From: a virus
Direction: 5' to 3' (one strand)
Length of the DNA stretch: 64,000 bases
Virus record (IMG/VR): IMGVR_UViG_3300032116_014939
Coordinates: 1 to 64,000 of that record
Positions 6,255-14,174 of the stretch are shown one piece after another. The position numbers and the translations under genes are program-made. Position 1 is the first letter of the stretch. Each line of letters begins with the position of its first letter. The notes under the pieces were generated by a model. It had not been told where the DNA came from and searched no databases. It was given only the letters and a program-made list of their open reading frames with translations.

Positions 6255-6668
6255 TTATTTTTCGTTTTCCAAATTAATTAATGGAACAAAATCTTTTGAA
6301 GGGGTAAATTCTAAGTTATCAACAACGACAGGCATATCAATACTAAAAAATTTAAGGAATTCCTCAATGTCATGACCTATTTGAACTGAAAATTCATACC
6401 ATCCTTTATTAACACGGTCTCTTCCAATTATCTTTTCTTTATTACCAAATGCACATAAGTAATAATTAACCATACCTTCACCATTAACCAATTTAACTGA
6501 TACAAAAAGGTGGTCTTTCATCTCACCAATACTTATTAGCGGAGCAACTTTATCTATATGGAATTGATAATAACCCTTTTGAGGTTTTTCACTGAAACTA
6601 ACACGGTGGTCATAACCAAAAGTTTTACCCTCAAGAAATTTATTTATCCCGTTAAGTTCTTTATTCAT
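6255..6668 (-). CDS. Hypothetical protein, 137 aa
   Basis: Predicted beta-rich, with a pattern of alternating hydrophobic residues from 30 to 110. No signal peptide. Overlaps the end of the lipoprotein gene upstream by 4 bp, so it is in the same operon. Function unknown. Confidence 0.75.
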   Translation of the reverse strand: MNKELNGINKFLEGKTFGYDHRVSFSEKPQKGYYQFHIDKVAPLISIGEMKDHLFVSVKLVNGEGMVNYYLCAFGNKEKIIGRDRVNKGWYEFSVQIGHDIEEFLKFFSIDMPVVVDNLEFTPSKDFVPLINLENEK

Positions 6669-7093
6669 CGTCTAACACCAGGTTTAGAATTACCTCTCTG
6701 TGGTTCATTATTTCTTTTATAATGAGTTACATTTGGTTTAGGAGTATTGATAGTCGGTGAAGGATTGTTGTGTTGTGGTGGAGGTGGTGGTAACGGTAGT
6801 GTCGTCTGTTGATAGTTATAGTTTGGATAATAATTGTTGTTTCTATTATAGTAGTTATAGTCAGGATAGTTGTTGTAATACGTTACAGGTAATACAACTC
6901 TATTACCATAGTAATCCTCACTTGATACTGGTCTTGCTTTAGGTTCGTGATGAGTTACCCAAAACTCTTCAGTTCTGTTCCAATACATCTCATCATCTTC
7001 AGGTCTTGTTCTGTCGTCAGTTAGATTTTCAAAACTAGCACAAGATGTGAATAGTAAGATAAAAAATAATATGTTAAGATTTTTCAATTCCAT
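6665..7093 (-). CDS. Putative lipoprotein, Tyr/Asn/Pro-rich
   Basis: 142 aa from the ATG at 7093 (a GTG start at 7099 would add two residues). An N-terminal hydrophobic helix ends in the lipobox LFTSC, so lipidation at Cys about 18 is likely. The mature part is low complexity: an N/Y-rich stretch (about 75-100) followed by a proline run and a basic tail. It probably sits in the host outer membrane as a surface or lysis-related lipoprotein. Overlaps the 347-aa gene by about 20 bp. Confidence 0.72.
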   Translation of the reverse strand: MELKNLNILFFILLFTSCASFENLTDDRTRPEDDEMYWNRTEEFWVTHHEPKARPVSSEDYYGNRVVLPVTYYNNYPDYNYYNRNNNYYPNYNYQQTTLPLPPPPPQHNNPSPTINTPKPNVTHYKRNNEPQRGNSKPGVRR

Positions 7094-8117
7094 AGACACG
7101 TCCTAAATTTCTTTTTAATTTTTTACCAGCTTTGTTAATTCTTGGTTCATACATTTTAAACAAATCGTAGATACTATTTGTTTTCTCTATGTCCCTTGGT
7201 ACTGTTTTATTAGTTTGTTTAGCAATTTGTCTATACTGTTTCATATAGAACTTATGTAAATTACTTAAATGAAACACAAGAGTGTCCTCACCACTTCTTT
7301 GTTTGATAACATCTACCAACCCATCAAAGAAGTTGTCAGCATTAAACTTTTCCATTTTATCAGCAATAAGCCAATATGGTGATTTTGTAAACTCTTCAGG
7401 TGTCATTTTAAATGATTTTGAATACGCTTCTTGTGACATAGCATTCAATTCATATGGTTCTGAATAATAAACTAAATCTAAAAAATCACTGTAATATTTG
7501 AAAATCTTTTTAGGAACATTCGGATTAATTCCACCAGCAAATGTTTTAGTTAAATCAACTTCACCCTTACCTGTTGACTCCCATCTTTTGTAAAACTCAT
7601 ATAGATGTAACATTTCGTGAGTAATACTATCTCTTAAGTCATCAATCAAATCATCAATATCTTCAGGTTCAAATGTAGGTGTTATTAAAACTTCAACTTC
7701 CATTTTACCTATGATAGTTTTATTAATTTCTTTCAGTATTTTTTCAGGTATTTCAAGTGACGGAAGTTTCATATAAGATTCACCTTCAGATTCTTTTTTA
7801 ATCTGATACATCGCCCCACCTGTTCTAAACTTAGCATCACTATTCGGTTTTTTTACATAACCAAATTTAATCTCAATATCCATTCCTTCAACAGGAAACT
7901 CAATAAATGAATCAGGGTCTGACTTAACAACCTGTTTCATAGTACTATAATCTAAATTAATTGACTCAGAATCATTTTTTTTATTGAATGTCATGTCTTC
8001 AACAATTGGTGTAACTTCATTAAGGACAATATTAATAAAAGGAATTGTTGCACGACTAACACCCAAATCTTCATTCAGTAATCTCTTATATTGTTCTTCG
8101 GTAATAACAACTTTCAT
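7074..8117 (-). CDS. HEMLH zinc-metallopeptidase-like protein with LxE leader
   Basis: 347 aa. The leader is MKVVITEEQYKRLLNED (ITEEQ motif, LNE end). At about residue 168 is SITHEMLHLYEF, an HExxH zinc-binding motif with the catalytic Glu, followed about 60 residues later by EPYELNAMSQEAY, where a Glu could be the third ligand as in gluzincin-like phage peptidases. I infer a metal-dependent protease delivered with the virion or active in the head. It is the third gene of the operon 9315-7074 and overlaps its neighbour by 1 bp. The family is not named with certainty. Confidence 0.7.
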   Translation of the reverse strand: MKVVITEEQYKRLLNEDLGVSRATIPFINIVLNEVTPIVEDMTFNKKNDSESINLDYSTMKQVVKSDPDSFIEFPVEGMDIEIKFGYVKKPNSDAKFRTGGAMYQIKKESEGESYMKLPSLEIPEKILKEINKTIIGKMEVEVLITPTFEPEDIDDLIDDLRDSITHEMLHLYEFYKRWESTGKGEVDLTKTFAGGINPNVPKKIFKYYSDFLDLVYYSEPYELNAMSQEAYSKSFKMTPEEFTKSPYWLIADKMEKFNADNFFDGLVDVIKQRSGEDTLVFHLSNLHKFYMKQYRQIAKQTNKTVPRDIEKTNSIYDLFKMYEPRINKAGKKLKRNLGRVYGIEKS

Positions 8118-8998
8118 TATAACAATGTATTAACTAAATTTTTAAATTCTTCTTTATTTTGTTCTATCCAATTTAAAATATCAGGTCTAATCTTTCCACC
8201 ATAAGGGCCAAAAATCTTGGCAACTTCCTCATCTCTTTGACTTACCTCCAAATATTCTTTACGTTCTTCATCACTTACAATTGGTTTAATAATATCAAAA
8301 GAACTTCCTTTTTTTATAAAAACATCTGATGAAACTCTTAACTCGTTAGAACCCAATTTTCTAGGTTTTCTTATATTACTAGCATCTGAAAACAATTCAA
8401 CCGCATTTTCTTTTGTTAAATAATACGTCTTTAACCTATCGTCAGATTCAAATGTAATAGATGTTATATCAACAAGTATTTTTCTTAAAATTTCTTTTTT
8501 ATATTCAGTCAAACTATCGTCATTAACCAAAAATAAATTGGTTCCTGTTATGTCATATTTTGATAAGGTATTTTTGATATTCGCAACCGCCTCACTACCT
8601 AAACTAGTTAAAGCAGTTGTAAAACCCCCTATTGATGGACTTTCAGTGTTGTCGTTTAAAAATTTTTGTTCAACCTCACCCTGATTTATTTTATAATCCC
8701 ATATACCACTTTTACTTTCATTAAGTGTTCCATTAAATAAACCCGCCATCAATCCTTCAATAGCGTGTCCTCTAATCTCTTTATACTTAACAATACGATT
8801 AATATAATCTTCAAATCTTAATCGGTTAACAACATTTAAACTATTCAAATCAACATCTTGACCCCAATTATAATTTAACCCGTAAGCGTCTAAAATTTCT
8901 TGGATAACATAAACCGCTTCCTGTTTAACAATAGGGATAGGATTGTATAGGTAAAATTTATTTTTACCTTCTTCATTTATAAGTTTTTTCTTTTTCAT
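8117..8998 (-). CDS. Hypothetical protein with LINEE leader, possible nuclease fold
   Basis: 293 aa. Starts MKKKKLINEEGKNKF, a short basic leader with INE. At about residues 75-115 the order is E (HAIEGLMAGLFNG), D (GIWDYKI) and EQK (GEVEQKFL), which resembles a PD-(D/E)xK metal site. This is a weak call from spacing only. The C-terminal half is charged and helical. It sits between the 105-aa ITEEQ protein and the HEMLH protein, both with leaders. Confidence 0.65.
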   Translation of the reverse strand: MKKKKLINEEGKNKFYLYNPIPIVKQEAVYVIQEILDAYGLNYNWGQDVDLNSLNVVNRLRFEDYINRIVKYKEIRGHAIEGLMAGLFNGTLNESKSGIWDYKINQGEVEQKFLNDNTESPSIGGFTTALTSLGSEAVANIKNTLSKYDITGTNLFLVNDDSLTEYKKEILRKILVDITSITFESDDRLKTYYLTKENAVELFSDASNIRKPRKLGSNELRVSSDVFIKKGSSFDIIKPIVSDEERKEYLEVSQRDEEVAKIFGPYGGKIRPDILNWIEQNKEEFKNLVNTLL

Positions 8999-9315
8999 TA
9001 CTTACCAATCACAATATCATTGTAGTTTAAAGTTTCCATACCTTTCATATCATCAACCACTTCATCATACATGTAAGCCTTAACTACCGATACTATTGAT
9101 TGTTCAGCTTGAGCAATTTTAGATTCCATCCAATCATCTAACTGTTCATCCTCTTCTAAAATCTCCCACATTTGTAATGCTAAAGTACCAATGGTGAAAA
9201 GTTGTTGCTTAGCCATATAATTACCATCTTTATCTTCATTAATAGTTTCAGTATTTTCAGATAAAGCTTTTTTTAATTTTTCAAGTTGTTCTTCTGTGAT
9301 TATAATTTTTGACAT
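8998..9315 (-). CDS. Hypothetical protein with ITEEQ leader, 105 aa
   Basis: I start it at MSKIIITEEQLEKL (ATG 9315) rather than the upstream TTG, because the ITEEQ leader and the TATTTATA box at 9331 both fit. After the leader (LSE, INE) comes a helical acidic domain. First gene of a three-gene operon with 1-bp overlaps. Confidence 0.75.
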   Translation of the reverse strand: MSKIIITEEQLEKLKKALSENTETINEDKDGNYMAKQQLFTIGTLALQMWEILEEDEQLDDWMESKIAQAEQSIVSVVKAYMYDEVVDDMKGMETLNYNDIVIGK

Positions 9316-9330
9316 AACTATAGTTTTATA

Positions 9331-9338
9331 TATAAATA
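9331..9338 (-). promoter_or_regulatory. TATTTATA box, 15 nt before the start codon
   Basis: Putative late-type promoter element for the operon 9315-7074. Confidence 0.5.
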
Positions 9339-9351
9339 CAAATAAAACTAA

Positions 9352-9378
9352 AAAAGGGAACACTAATGTTCCCTTTTG
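9352..9378 (-). terminator. Rho-independent terminator
   Basis: The stem AAAAGGGAACA/TGTTCCCTTTT is followed on the minus strand by a T run. It ends the 86-aa gene at 9421. Confidence 0.75.
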
Positions 9379-9420
9379 AGCCCAACCCGGAAGTTAGTCC
9401 ACCACTTTGTTTAACAAAGA

Positions 9421-9681
9421 TTATTTAGCTTCTGAAAGTTTTGCTAAAACTTGTTCACTATATTGTACCAACTCCATTTCAGTCGTGATTAAAGATTCAA
9501 CCAAAATCTTGTGTGGGATATGTACTAATGTGTCTGTAACGTTAAAGTATCTAAATGCAACTCCGTTATCAATAGCATCATTTACAAGTTTTAAAAACAA
9601 CTTTGTCTGAATTGCATCAACAAAAGACATTGTTAATACTTTACCGAATTTTTCGTGTTGGATGTTTAATGTTACTTTCAT
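9421..9681 (-). CDS. Hypothetical protein, 86 aa
   Basis: Starts MKVTLNIQHEKFGKVLTMSF. Alpha/beta, no signal peptide. A single-gene unit with its own host-type promoter (9686) and terminator (9352), so it is probably expressed independently and early. Function unknown. Confidence 0.75.
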   Translation of the reverse strand: MKVTLNIQHEKFGKVLTMSFVDAIQTKLFLKLVNDAIDNGVAFRYFNVTDTLVHIPHKILVESLITTEMELVQYSEQVLAKLSEAK

Positions 9682-9685
9682 AACA

Positions 9686-9716
9686 CAAATATAGACAAAC
9701 TATTCTTCACTTCCAA
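9686..9716 (-). promoter_or_regulatory. Bacteroidota-type promoter
   Basis: TTG at 9714-9716, 20 nt, TATATTTG at 9686-9693 (minus strand). Overlaps the 3' end of rmlB. Confidence 0.72.
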
Positions 9717-10668
9717 ACTTTTTGAAATAAAAATCAATAGTTCTATCTAACCCTTCGTCAAAATTAACTTTAGGTTCCCATCCAATTTGTTCTTTTGCTT
9801 TAGTATAATCAATGGAGTATCTAAAGTCATGTCCTTTTCTATCTTCAACAAATGTTATTAAGTCCTGTGAGTTTTGTTCCCATTGTTTAAGATTATCAAT
9901 TTTATCACAAACCATCTTAACCAATCTGAGGTTATTTAATTCATTACCACCACCAATACAATAAGTTTCACCTACCTTACCTTTATGGAATACCAAATCA
10001 ATTGCATCCACATGGTCTTGGACATATAACCAATCCCTAACATTCTGTCCGTTACCATACACAGGTATTGGTTCACCATTAAGGATACTTTTAATGATTG
10101 TCGGAATTAATTTTTCTTCATGCTGGTTTGGCCCAAAATTATTTGAGCAGTTTGATATAACAATTGGTAATCCGTAAGTGTGATAATACGCTCTAACAAA
10201 ATGGTCAGAAGAAGCTTTAGACGCTGAGTAAGGACTTCTTGGGTCGTAAGCAGTTTTTTCATCAAAAGAACCCACAGCCCCTAAATGTCCAAAAACCTCA
10301 TCCGTTGATATATGGTAAAATAATTTAATACCATACTTAACAGAAGCATCCAACAAATTCAATGTTCCAATAATATTTGTTTGAACAAACTCCATCGGAT
10401 TTAGTATTGAGTTATCAACATGTGATTCAGCTGCAAAATGTATAACTGAGTCAAAATTATAATTTTCAAATAACTTAAATAATCTTTCTCTCTCAGTAAT
10501 ACTGAACTTAATTATTTTTGCGTTTTGACTATTTTCAATATTACCCTCATCAGCCGCATATGTTTCACTATCAAGGATAACTAAATTATAGTCAGGATAT
10601 TTCTTTTTAAAGGTATTATAAAAATTAGAACCAATAAAACCTAATCCACCAGTTATTAATATATTCAT
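9700..10668 (-). CDS. rmlB: dTDP-glucose 4,6-dehydratase
   Basis: 322 aa, slightly shorter than the usual 340-360. An extended short-chain dehydrogenase: NAD-binding TGGLGFIGSN at residue 6, HFAAESHVDNS, the catalytic Asp-Glu in ISTDEVFG (about 127), YSASK (Tyr/Lys pair, about 155) and NVRDWLYVQDH. It converts dTDP-glucose to dTDP-4-keto-6-deoxyglucose, the entry point to rhamnose and amino-deoxy sugars. No rmlA/C/D genes are seen nearby, so the host must supply partners. It likely feeds the glycan cluster at 31-42 kb. Confidence 0.92.
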   Translation of the reverse strand: MNILITGGLGFIGSNFYNTFKKKYPDYNLVILDSETYAADEGNIENSQNAKIIKFSITERERLFKLFENYNFDSVIHFAAESHVDNSILNPMEFVQTNIIGTLNLLDASVKYGIKLFYHISTDEVFGHLGAVGSFDEKTAYDPRSPYSASKASSDHFVRAYYHTYGLPIVISNCSNNFGPNQHEEKLIPTIIKSILNGEPIPVYGNGQNVRDWLYVQDHVDAIDLVFHKGKVGETYCIGGGNELNNLRLVKMVCDKIDNLKQWEQNSQDLITFVEDRKGHDFRYSIDYTKAKEQIGWEPKVNFDEGLDRTIDFYFKKFGSEE

Positions 10669-10928
10669 TTCTCTATTTCAATTTTAAATTCAGTCTTGTT
10701 CTTACTGAAGTTTTCTTTAATAATAGAATTCCAACTCAATTCTGTTATGAATTTTTTGAACTCTTCATCTTTAATTTTCTTAATATAAGAAAGTAATTCC
10801 TGTTCGGTACAATTTGGATTAACATCCATAAACTGTTTAATAATTGGAAACTTGTCCAAGTCAATTTCCTCAAATTCCCTAACACCTTCGTATTGGTGTT
10901 TTTCAATAACACCCATTTTAATTTTCAT
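10665..10928 (-). CDS. Hypothetical protein, 87 aa
   Basis: Started at ATG 10928 (MKIKMGVIEKHQYEG) rather than the TTG six bases upstream. Helical and charged. Overlaps rmlB by 4 bp, so it is translated with it. Function unknown. Confidence 0.7.
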   Translation of the reverse strand: MKIKMGVIEKHQYEGVREFEEIDLDKFPIIKQFMDVNPNCTEQELLSYIKKIKDEEFKKFITELSWNSIIKENFSKNKTEFKIEIEK

Positions 10929-10946
10929 ATTCAATATAAAAATTAT

Positions 10947-10970
10947 AATCCCCCATGTTTCAGGGGGATT
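10947..10970 (-). terminator. Terminator after the Kazal gene
   Basis: An 8-bp G+C-rich stem AATCCCCC/GGGGGATT with a T-rich tail on both strands. On the minus strand it closes the Kazal/T9SS gene. Confidence 0.7.
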
Positions 10971-10973
10971 TTA

Positions 10974-11444
10974 TTATTTAATAATTCTTGTTGTGTAAAA
11001 CTTACCACTATCGTCAGTAAGAGTAATAACATAAGTTCCATTACTTAATGTTTCAGAATCAAACTGAATGTTTTTAGTGAAATATTTTTCTTGATAAACA
11101 CATCTTCCATCAATAGACATAATTCTTAGTGTTCCACTATTTGATGGTGTGTTAATATTAACAATACCTGACACAGGGTTTGGCCAAACTTTAACATTGT
11201 TAGTTAATTCAGTTACATCAACGGTGCAAGGTCCTTCTGTGAAATTTACTATGCCGTGGTAATAGATAGCTTCGCATGAATTTCCATAAGTGATTCCATC
11301 ACATCCGCAAACAGGAGCCCAAATTGCCGGACACATGACATTTAAGTCAATGAGTGTGGAGTCAACACATGTCAATACTTGTGAAGAAGCACTCAATCCA
11401 ATGAATGCGAAAAGGGTTAAAAGAAATAATTTAATTTTTTTCAT
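10974..11444 (-). CDS. Secreted Kazal-type protease inhibitor with T9SS type-A sorting domain
   Basis: 156 aa. A signal peptide (MKKIKLFLLTLFAFIGLSAS) is followed by a Kazal domain at about 25-75: CPAIWAPVCGCDGITYGN, then SCEA and GPC, the classical Kazal cysteine and Tyr pattern. Residues about 85-156 are a Por-secretion tail: VWPNPVSGIVNI, MSIDGRCVY, LSNGTYVITL and a basic RIIK end. Kazal domains block serine proteases by a canonical loop, and the tail directs T9SS export and surface anchoring. A host-exported, phage-encoded inhibitor is the direct reading; the target protease is unknown. Confidence 0.88.
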   Translation of the reverse strand: MKKIKLFLLTLFAFIGLSASSQVLTCVDSTLIDLNVMCPAIWAPVCGCDGITYGNSCEAIYYHGIVNFTEGPCTVDVTELTNNVKVWPNPVSGIVNINTPSNSGTLRIMSIDGRCVYQEKYFTKNIQFDSETLSNGTYVITLTDDSGKFYTTRIIK

Positions 11445-11455
11445 AGTTTGTTTTT

Positions 11456-11728
11456 TTATTTTTTATTATTTGAACACAATTTTGTTGGTTTGTATGGAAT
11501 GACTGGAGCATCTATATATCCTTGCCCGATAGTGTCATCTTGGAACTCACCTTCCAACATAAAAGGTATCAATTCTTTCATCGCTGAGTCATAGTATGGA
11601 TACGTAGTATCACACTTTTCTTTAACACAACAATCTTGTTTAGGAGTTTCATTTGTCTTATTGTCCTTACAGCTATTAATGAATAGTGTAATAAATAAGA
11701 ATACCAATAATAGTTTAATTTTATTCAT
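11456..11728 (-). CDS. Small lipoprotein, 90 aa
   Basis: MNKIKLLLVFLFITLF followed by lipobox INSC, lipidation at Cys about 20. The mature part has three more cysteines (CCVKEKC). It is 11 bp upstream of the Kazal gene and probably co-transcribed with it, so both may act at the envelope. Confidence 0.75.
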   Translation of the reverse strand: MNKIKLLLVFLFITLFINSCKDNKTNETPKQDCCVKEKCDTTYPYYDSAMKELIPFMLEGEFQDDTIGQGYIDAPVIPYKPTKLCSNNKK

Positions 11729-11787
11729 ATCATGTAATTTTAACTAATAATAGAATAATAGAATGATATAATCAACATATTAATCAG

Positions 11788-11811
11788 AAACCCCCTGTTT
11801 AGAGGGGGTTT
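11788..11811 (-). terminator. Terminator after the endolysin gene
   Basis: A stem of about 8 bp, AAACCCCC/GGGGGTTT, with a short loop. The T run on the minus strand is weak. Confidence 0.55.
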
Positions 11812-11814
11812 AGA

Positions 11815-12651
11815 TTATTTAAGTAGGTTATAATACTCGTTGAAGTGCTTTATTCTATCTGGTAGACCTATCGTACCACCATTAACTCTTTTGGTAACTG
11901 CCGTGACAGTCGCAACATCAGCACCCTTATCACAAATAGACCAAAGTTTGTTTGAATCAAAGAAAAACGCCGCAGAAGCCAAAGGATATTTAGTAGCAAC
12001 TAAATCAGGATTAGACACAGTATCTTCACCAATGAACTTAGCAAAGTTTGTATAGTTATTCTTACCAGTCAATTGGATATATCCTCTTCCACGAAACTTG
12101 AAACCTTCACCTGTTGACTCATCACCATTACCCATTCTTCCACCATAAACACGTGAAGCAATCTTTTCAGGTTGACGAGCGTATGACTCGTTTAAGTTAC
12201 CAGGGAAATACTTACCAAAGATTTTCTTAAGTCCGTCAGCAGAATAGTTAAGGTTTTCAGAAACAGCTTTAAACCCTCCTGACTCGTGACCACACTGAGC
12301 CAAGAAATGAGCCAATCTTAATGGGTTAGTGATATTGAATTTTTTAGCAGTTTCAGGGATTTGAGCAATCACTGCGTCAGGAATATGTCCTTTAAGATTT
12401 TGTAATTTAAATTCAGAACTTGTTGGGATAACAACATCTTCTTTAATCACTTGAGCTGTTTGAGTTGTTGTTCCAAACATTTTAGACCAAGTTCCTTCAC
12501 CAACAATACCATCAGCAGTTAATCCGTTAGCCGCCTGCCATTCTTTAACTTTAGCCGCAGTTCCGTTACCGAAAATACCATCGGCAGTTAATCCTAGTTT
12601 TGCTTGGAGTTGTTTAACGTCTTCTCCCTTAGACCCAACTTTTAGTAACAT
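11815..12651 (-). CDS. Endolysin: peptidoglycan-binding plus GH19 domain
   Basis: 278 aa from ATG 12651. Residues about 3-58 are a PG_binding_1 repeat (GSKGEDVKQLQAKLG, then TADGIFGNGT and TADGIVGEGT). Residues about 85-278 are a GH19 chitinase/lysozyme-like domain with the conserved AHFLAQCGHESGGF (catalytic Glu), the segment FKFRGRGYIQLTGKNNY and a C-terminal VTKRVNGGTIGLPDR. It would cut the beta-1,4 glycan backbone of host peptidoglycan at lysis. No signal peptide, so export would need a holin; the 61-aa membrane protein just upstream is a candidate. A TATTTATA box lies 16 nt before the start. Confidence 0.9.
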   Translation of the reverse strand: MLLKVGSKGEDVKQLQAKLGLTADGIFGNGTAAKVKEWQAANGLTADGIVGEGTWSKMFGTTTQTAQVIKEDVVIPTSSEFKLQNLKGHIPDAVIAQIPETAKKFNITNPLRLAHFLAQCGHESGGFKAVSENLNYSADGLKKIFGKYFPGNLNESYARQPEKIASRVYGGRMGNGDESTGEGFKFRGRGYIQLTGKNNYTNFAKFIGEDTVSNPDLVATKYPLASAAFFFDSNKLWSICDKGADVATVTAVTKRVNGGTIGLPDRIKHFNEYYNLLK

Positions 12652-12667
12652 AATCAATAATTTTTAT

Positions 12668-12675
12668 TATAAATA
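12668..12675 (-). promoter_or_regulatory. TATTTATA box, 16 nt before the endolysin start
   Basis: Putative late-type promoter element. Confidence 0.52.
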
Positions 12676-12692
12676 TGTTTAAAGTAAGGAAA

Positions 12693-12878
12693 TTAAGCCG
12701 CCATAATCCAAGTTAAGAGCGAAGCAAATATGAAAAAGAATAAAATTCCCACCCAGATAATACCAGAATTAGAATTTTTTTTATTATTTTTTTTATTATA
12801 AAATTTTCTAACTTCCTCTCCTAACTCATAATTGTTAGGATATTTTTTAACCAATTCTTCAATATCTTGTGGTATCAT
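12693..12878 (-). CDS. Small membrane protein, holin candidate
   Basis: 61 aa. A charged N-terminal part with a Lys/Asn run, then one transmembrane helix near the C-terminus (IIWVGILFFFIFASLLTWIM). Position next to the endolysin and its own TATTTATA box suggest a lysis role, but the topology alone does not prove a holin. Confidence 0.65.
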   Translation of the reverse strand: MIPQDIEELVKKYPNNYELGEEVRKFYNKKNNKKNSNSGIIWVGILFFFIFASLLTWIMAA

Positions 12879-12880
12879 AA

Positions 12881-13105
12881 TTATTTTTTTGTATAAATAT
12901 AAAAGTGTTCACCAATATCTACCGTATATCTTTCCATGAACTTACCCTGACAAGCCTCCTTAAGTTTTGGAGTTAAAGCAAAATGTTCATCCTCATCCAA
13001 TGTAGGTTGAAGTCTAATCTCATACTCCATCTTATATGGAAGTTCCTTTTGTGTCACCACCGCCCATGATGGTAATACCTCTTTAAGATTTTCTAATATT
13101 GTCAT
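12881..13105 (-). CDS. Hypothetical protein, 74 aa
   Basis: Starts MTILENLKEVLPSWAVVTQK. A small alpha/beta protein with a box at 13120. It precedes the small membrane protein by 2 bp. No function recognised. Confidence 0.7.
   Translation of the reverse strand: MTILENLKEVLPSWAVVTQKELPYKMEYEIRLQPTLDEDEHFALTPKLKEACQGKFMERYTVDIGEHFYIYTKK
12892..12899 (-). promoter_or_regulatory. TATTTATA box, 13 nt before the start codon
   Basis: Element before the small membrane protein, inside the 3' end of the 74-aa gene. Confidence 0.45.
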
Positions 13106-13119
13106 AGTTTATAAGTGTC

Positions 13120-13127
13120 TATAAATA
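13120..13127 (-). promoter_or_regulatory. TATTTATA box, 14 nt before the start codon
   Basis: Element before the 74-aa gene. It directly abuts the ncRNA terminator at 13127-13150. Confidence 0.48.
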
Positions 13128-13150
13128 AAAAAACCCGTCAATTGACAGGT
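13127..13150 (-). terminator. Strong rho-independent terminator of the 1-kb ncRNA
   Basis: A 7-bp stem ACCTGTC/GACGGGT with AATT loop, then seven T on the minus strand. No ORF ends here, so it closes a non-coding transcript. Confidence 0.8.
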
Positions 13151-13979
13151 CAGATTAAAAAAGCCTGAGATTACAGCTTATGTTGAGAATCTTTTGAAGT
13201 ATTATTGTTTCACTTCGTATCCACTTCCTTTTGAGAAGTACTTCTCAGTCACGGTCTTTTAGGTGTACCACTCCTTGAGGTCTAAGTTACTCTCTTCTTA
13301 CTCAACTCTTTCCGAGGTTGCCACCCCAGTTCGTCCTTGCGGGATTAAAGGTTTTTCGTAAAACTACAGTCAGACTTGGGGTCTTTCTGTGCAATGAACG
13401 GCTCATTACTATGTAGTGACCTTTCACCTAAACCTGATGGACACTTTTCCTTAGTTATTTTGTAATAATGTTAGGTTTGTGTAGTAGATGTGTCAGAGTA
13501 GTGGTCCAACATAAGCTCTGTCTCCTTTTGAGCGACAGAATACTAAACTACTCCGTGAAGTGTCCCCACCTCCATATTTCAAGATTACTTCATAAAGAGA
13601 CCTTGGTAGGTCTTCCTTAGGGATAGTAGCGACACCACTCGTTCTCCATCTTACCTTTCGGTTTTAAGTCCTCTATCATATTGGGACCCGCAATAGTGTA
13701 ACTGGATGGTCACATTTCTTACAGAGTTCCTATGGGTTATTCTTATTGTTCTTCCGAACTCAACTTGAGAATCTACTTTCCCAAGTCACCCTCCCATTTT
13801 CCCTACGAAGTTATCCTCGGTACTAAAGGTTTGGTGATATCCCACTTGTGTACTTGAGTTCTCTACCCCTCACGGGGTTTCGAACCGCAGTCTCCTCAAC
13901 ACAGGGGAGACCACTTTATCCTACTTTCGTAGTTTATTTAAGGACCATACACGGCCCATTATCGTTTATCAGATTAAAT

Positions 13980-14013
13980 GTCTCATAATCAACCCGAAGG
14001 TCTCATAATCAAC
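13980..14013 (-). repeat. 14-bp direct repeat near the ncRNA 5' end
   Basis: GTCTCATAATCAAC occurs at 13980-13993 and again at 14000-14013, a 20-bp period. It lies within the 5' part of the ncRNA. Confidence 0.7.
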
Positions 14014-14072
14014 TACTGAATGGATAATCTTTTTGTTTCAAAGAACGTATCGGACATTTCCGATTTGTTTTA

Positions 14073-14103
14073 CAAACTTACGACTTTTTTTTCAATCTGT
14101 CAA
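14073..14103 (-). promoter_or_regulatory. Bacteroidota-type promoter P1 of the ncRNA
   Basis: TTG at 14101-14103, 20 nt, TAAGTTTG at 14073-14080 (minus strand). A start about 6 nt downstream places the perfect 6-bp hairpin 14049-14064 at the RNA 5' end. Confidence 0.75.
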
Positions 14104-14174
14104 GTAATTTGTGAACTTTTTTTTTGATTTAACTACCGAGTATCTTTCATTCCCTATAAGTGTTAAATCTTTTA

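Larger units (their letters stand above)
13127..14067 (-). ncRNA. Candidate large structured non-coding RNA, about 940 nt
   Basis: No gene-length ORF on either strand across 13106-14223. The RNA would start near 14067 (or 14168 from the upstream promoter) and end at the terminator at 13127. Perfect pairings seen: 14049-14054/14059-14064 right at the 5' end; CTAC-GAAA-GTAG at 13921-13932 and CCCC-GTGA-GGGG at 13866-13877 (both GNRA loops on the minus strand); 13890-13895/13906-13911; 13598-13602/13609-13613; and a nested multibranch set 13439-13446/13558-13565 (8 bp), 13496-13502/13547-13553 (7 bp), 13517-13522/13534-13539 (6 bp). Size, phage location and a tRNA-like module recall GOLLD/ROOL-class RNAs, but class membership is not shown. 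Confidence 0.72.

Noticed and set aside
13855-13935. A functional tRNA-His(GTG)-like gene inside the 1-kb non-coding region
   Set aside because: A T-arm-like and an anticodon-like hairpin exist, but the acceptor does not pair and the outer segments instead form two GNRA hairpins.  It is better seen as part of the larger RNA.
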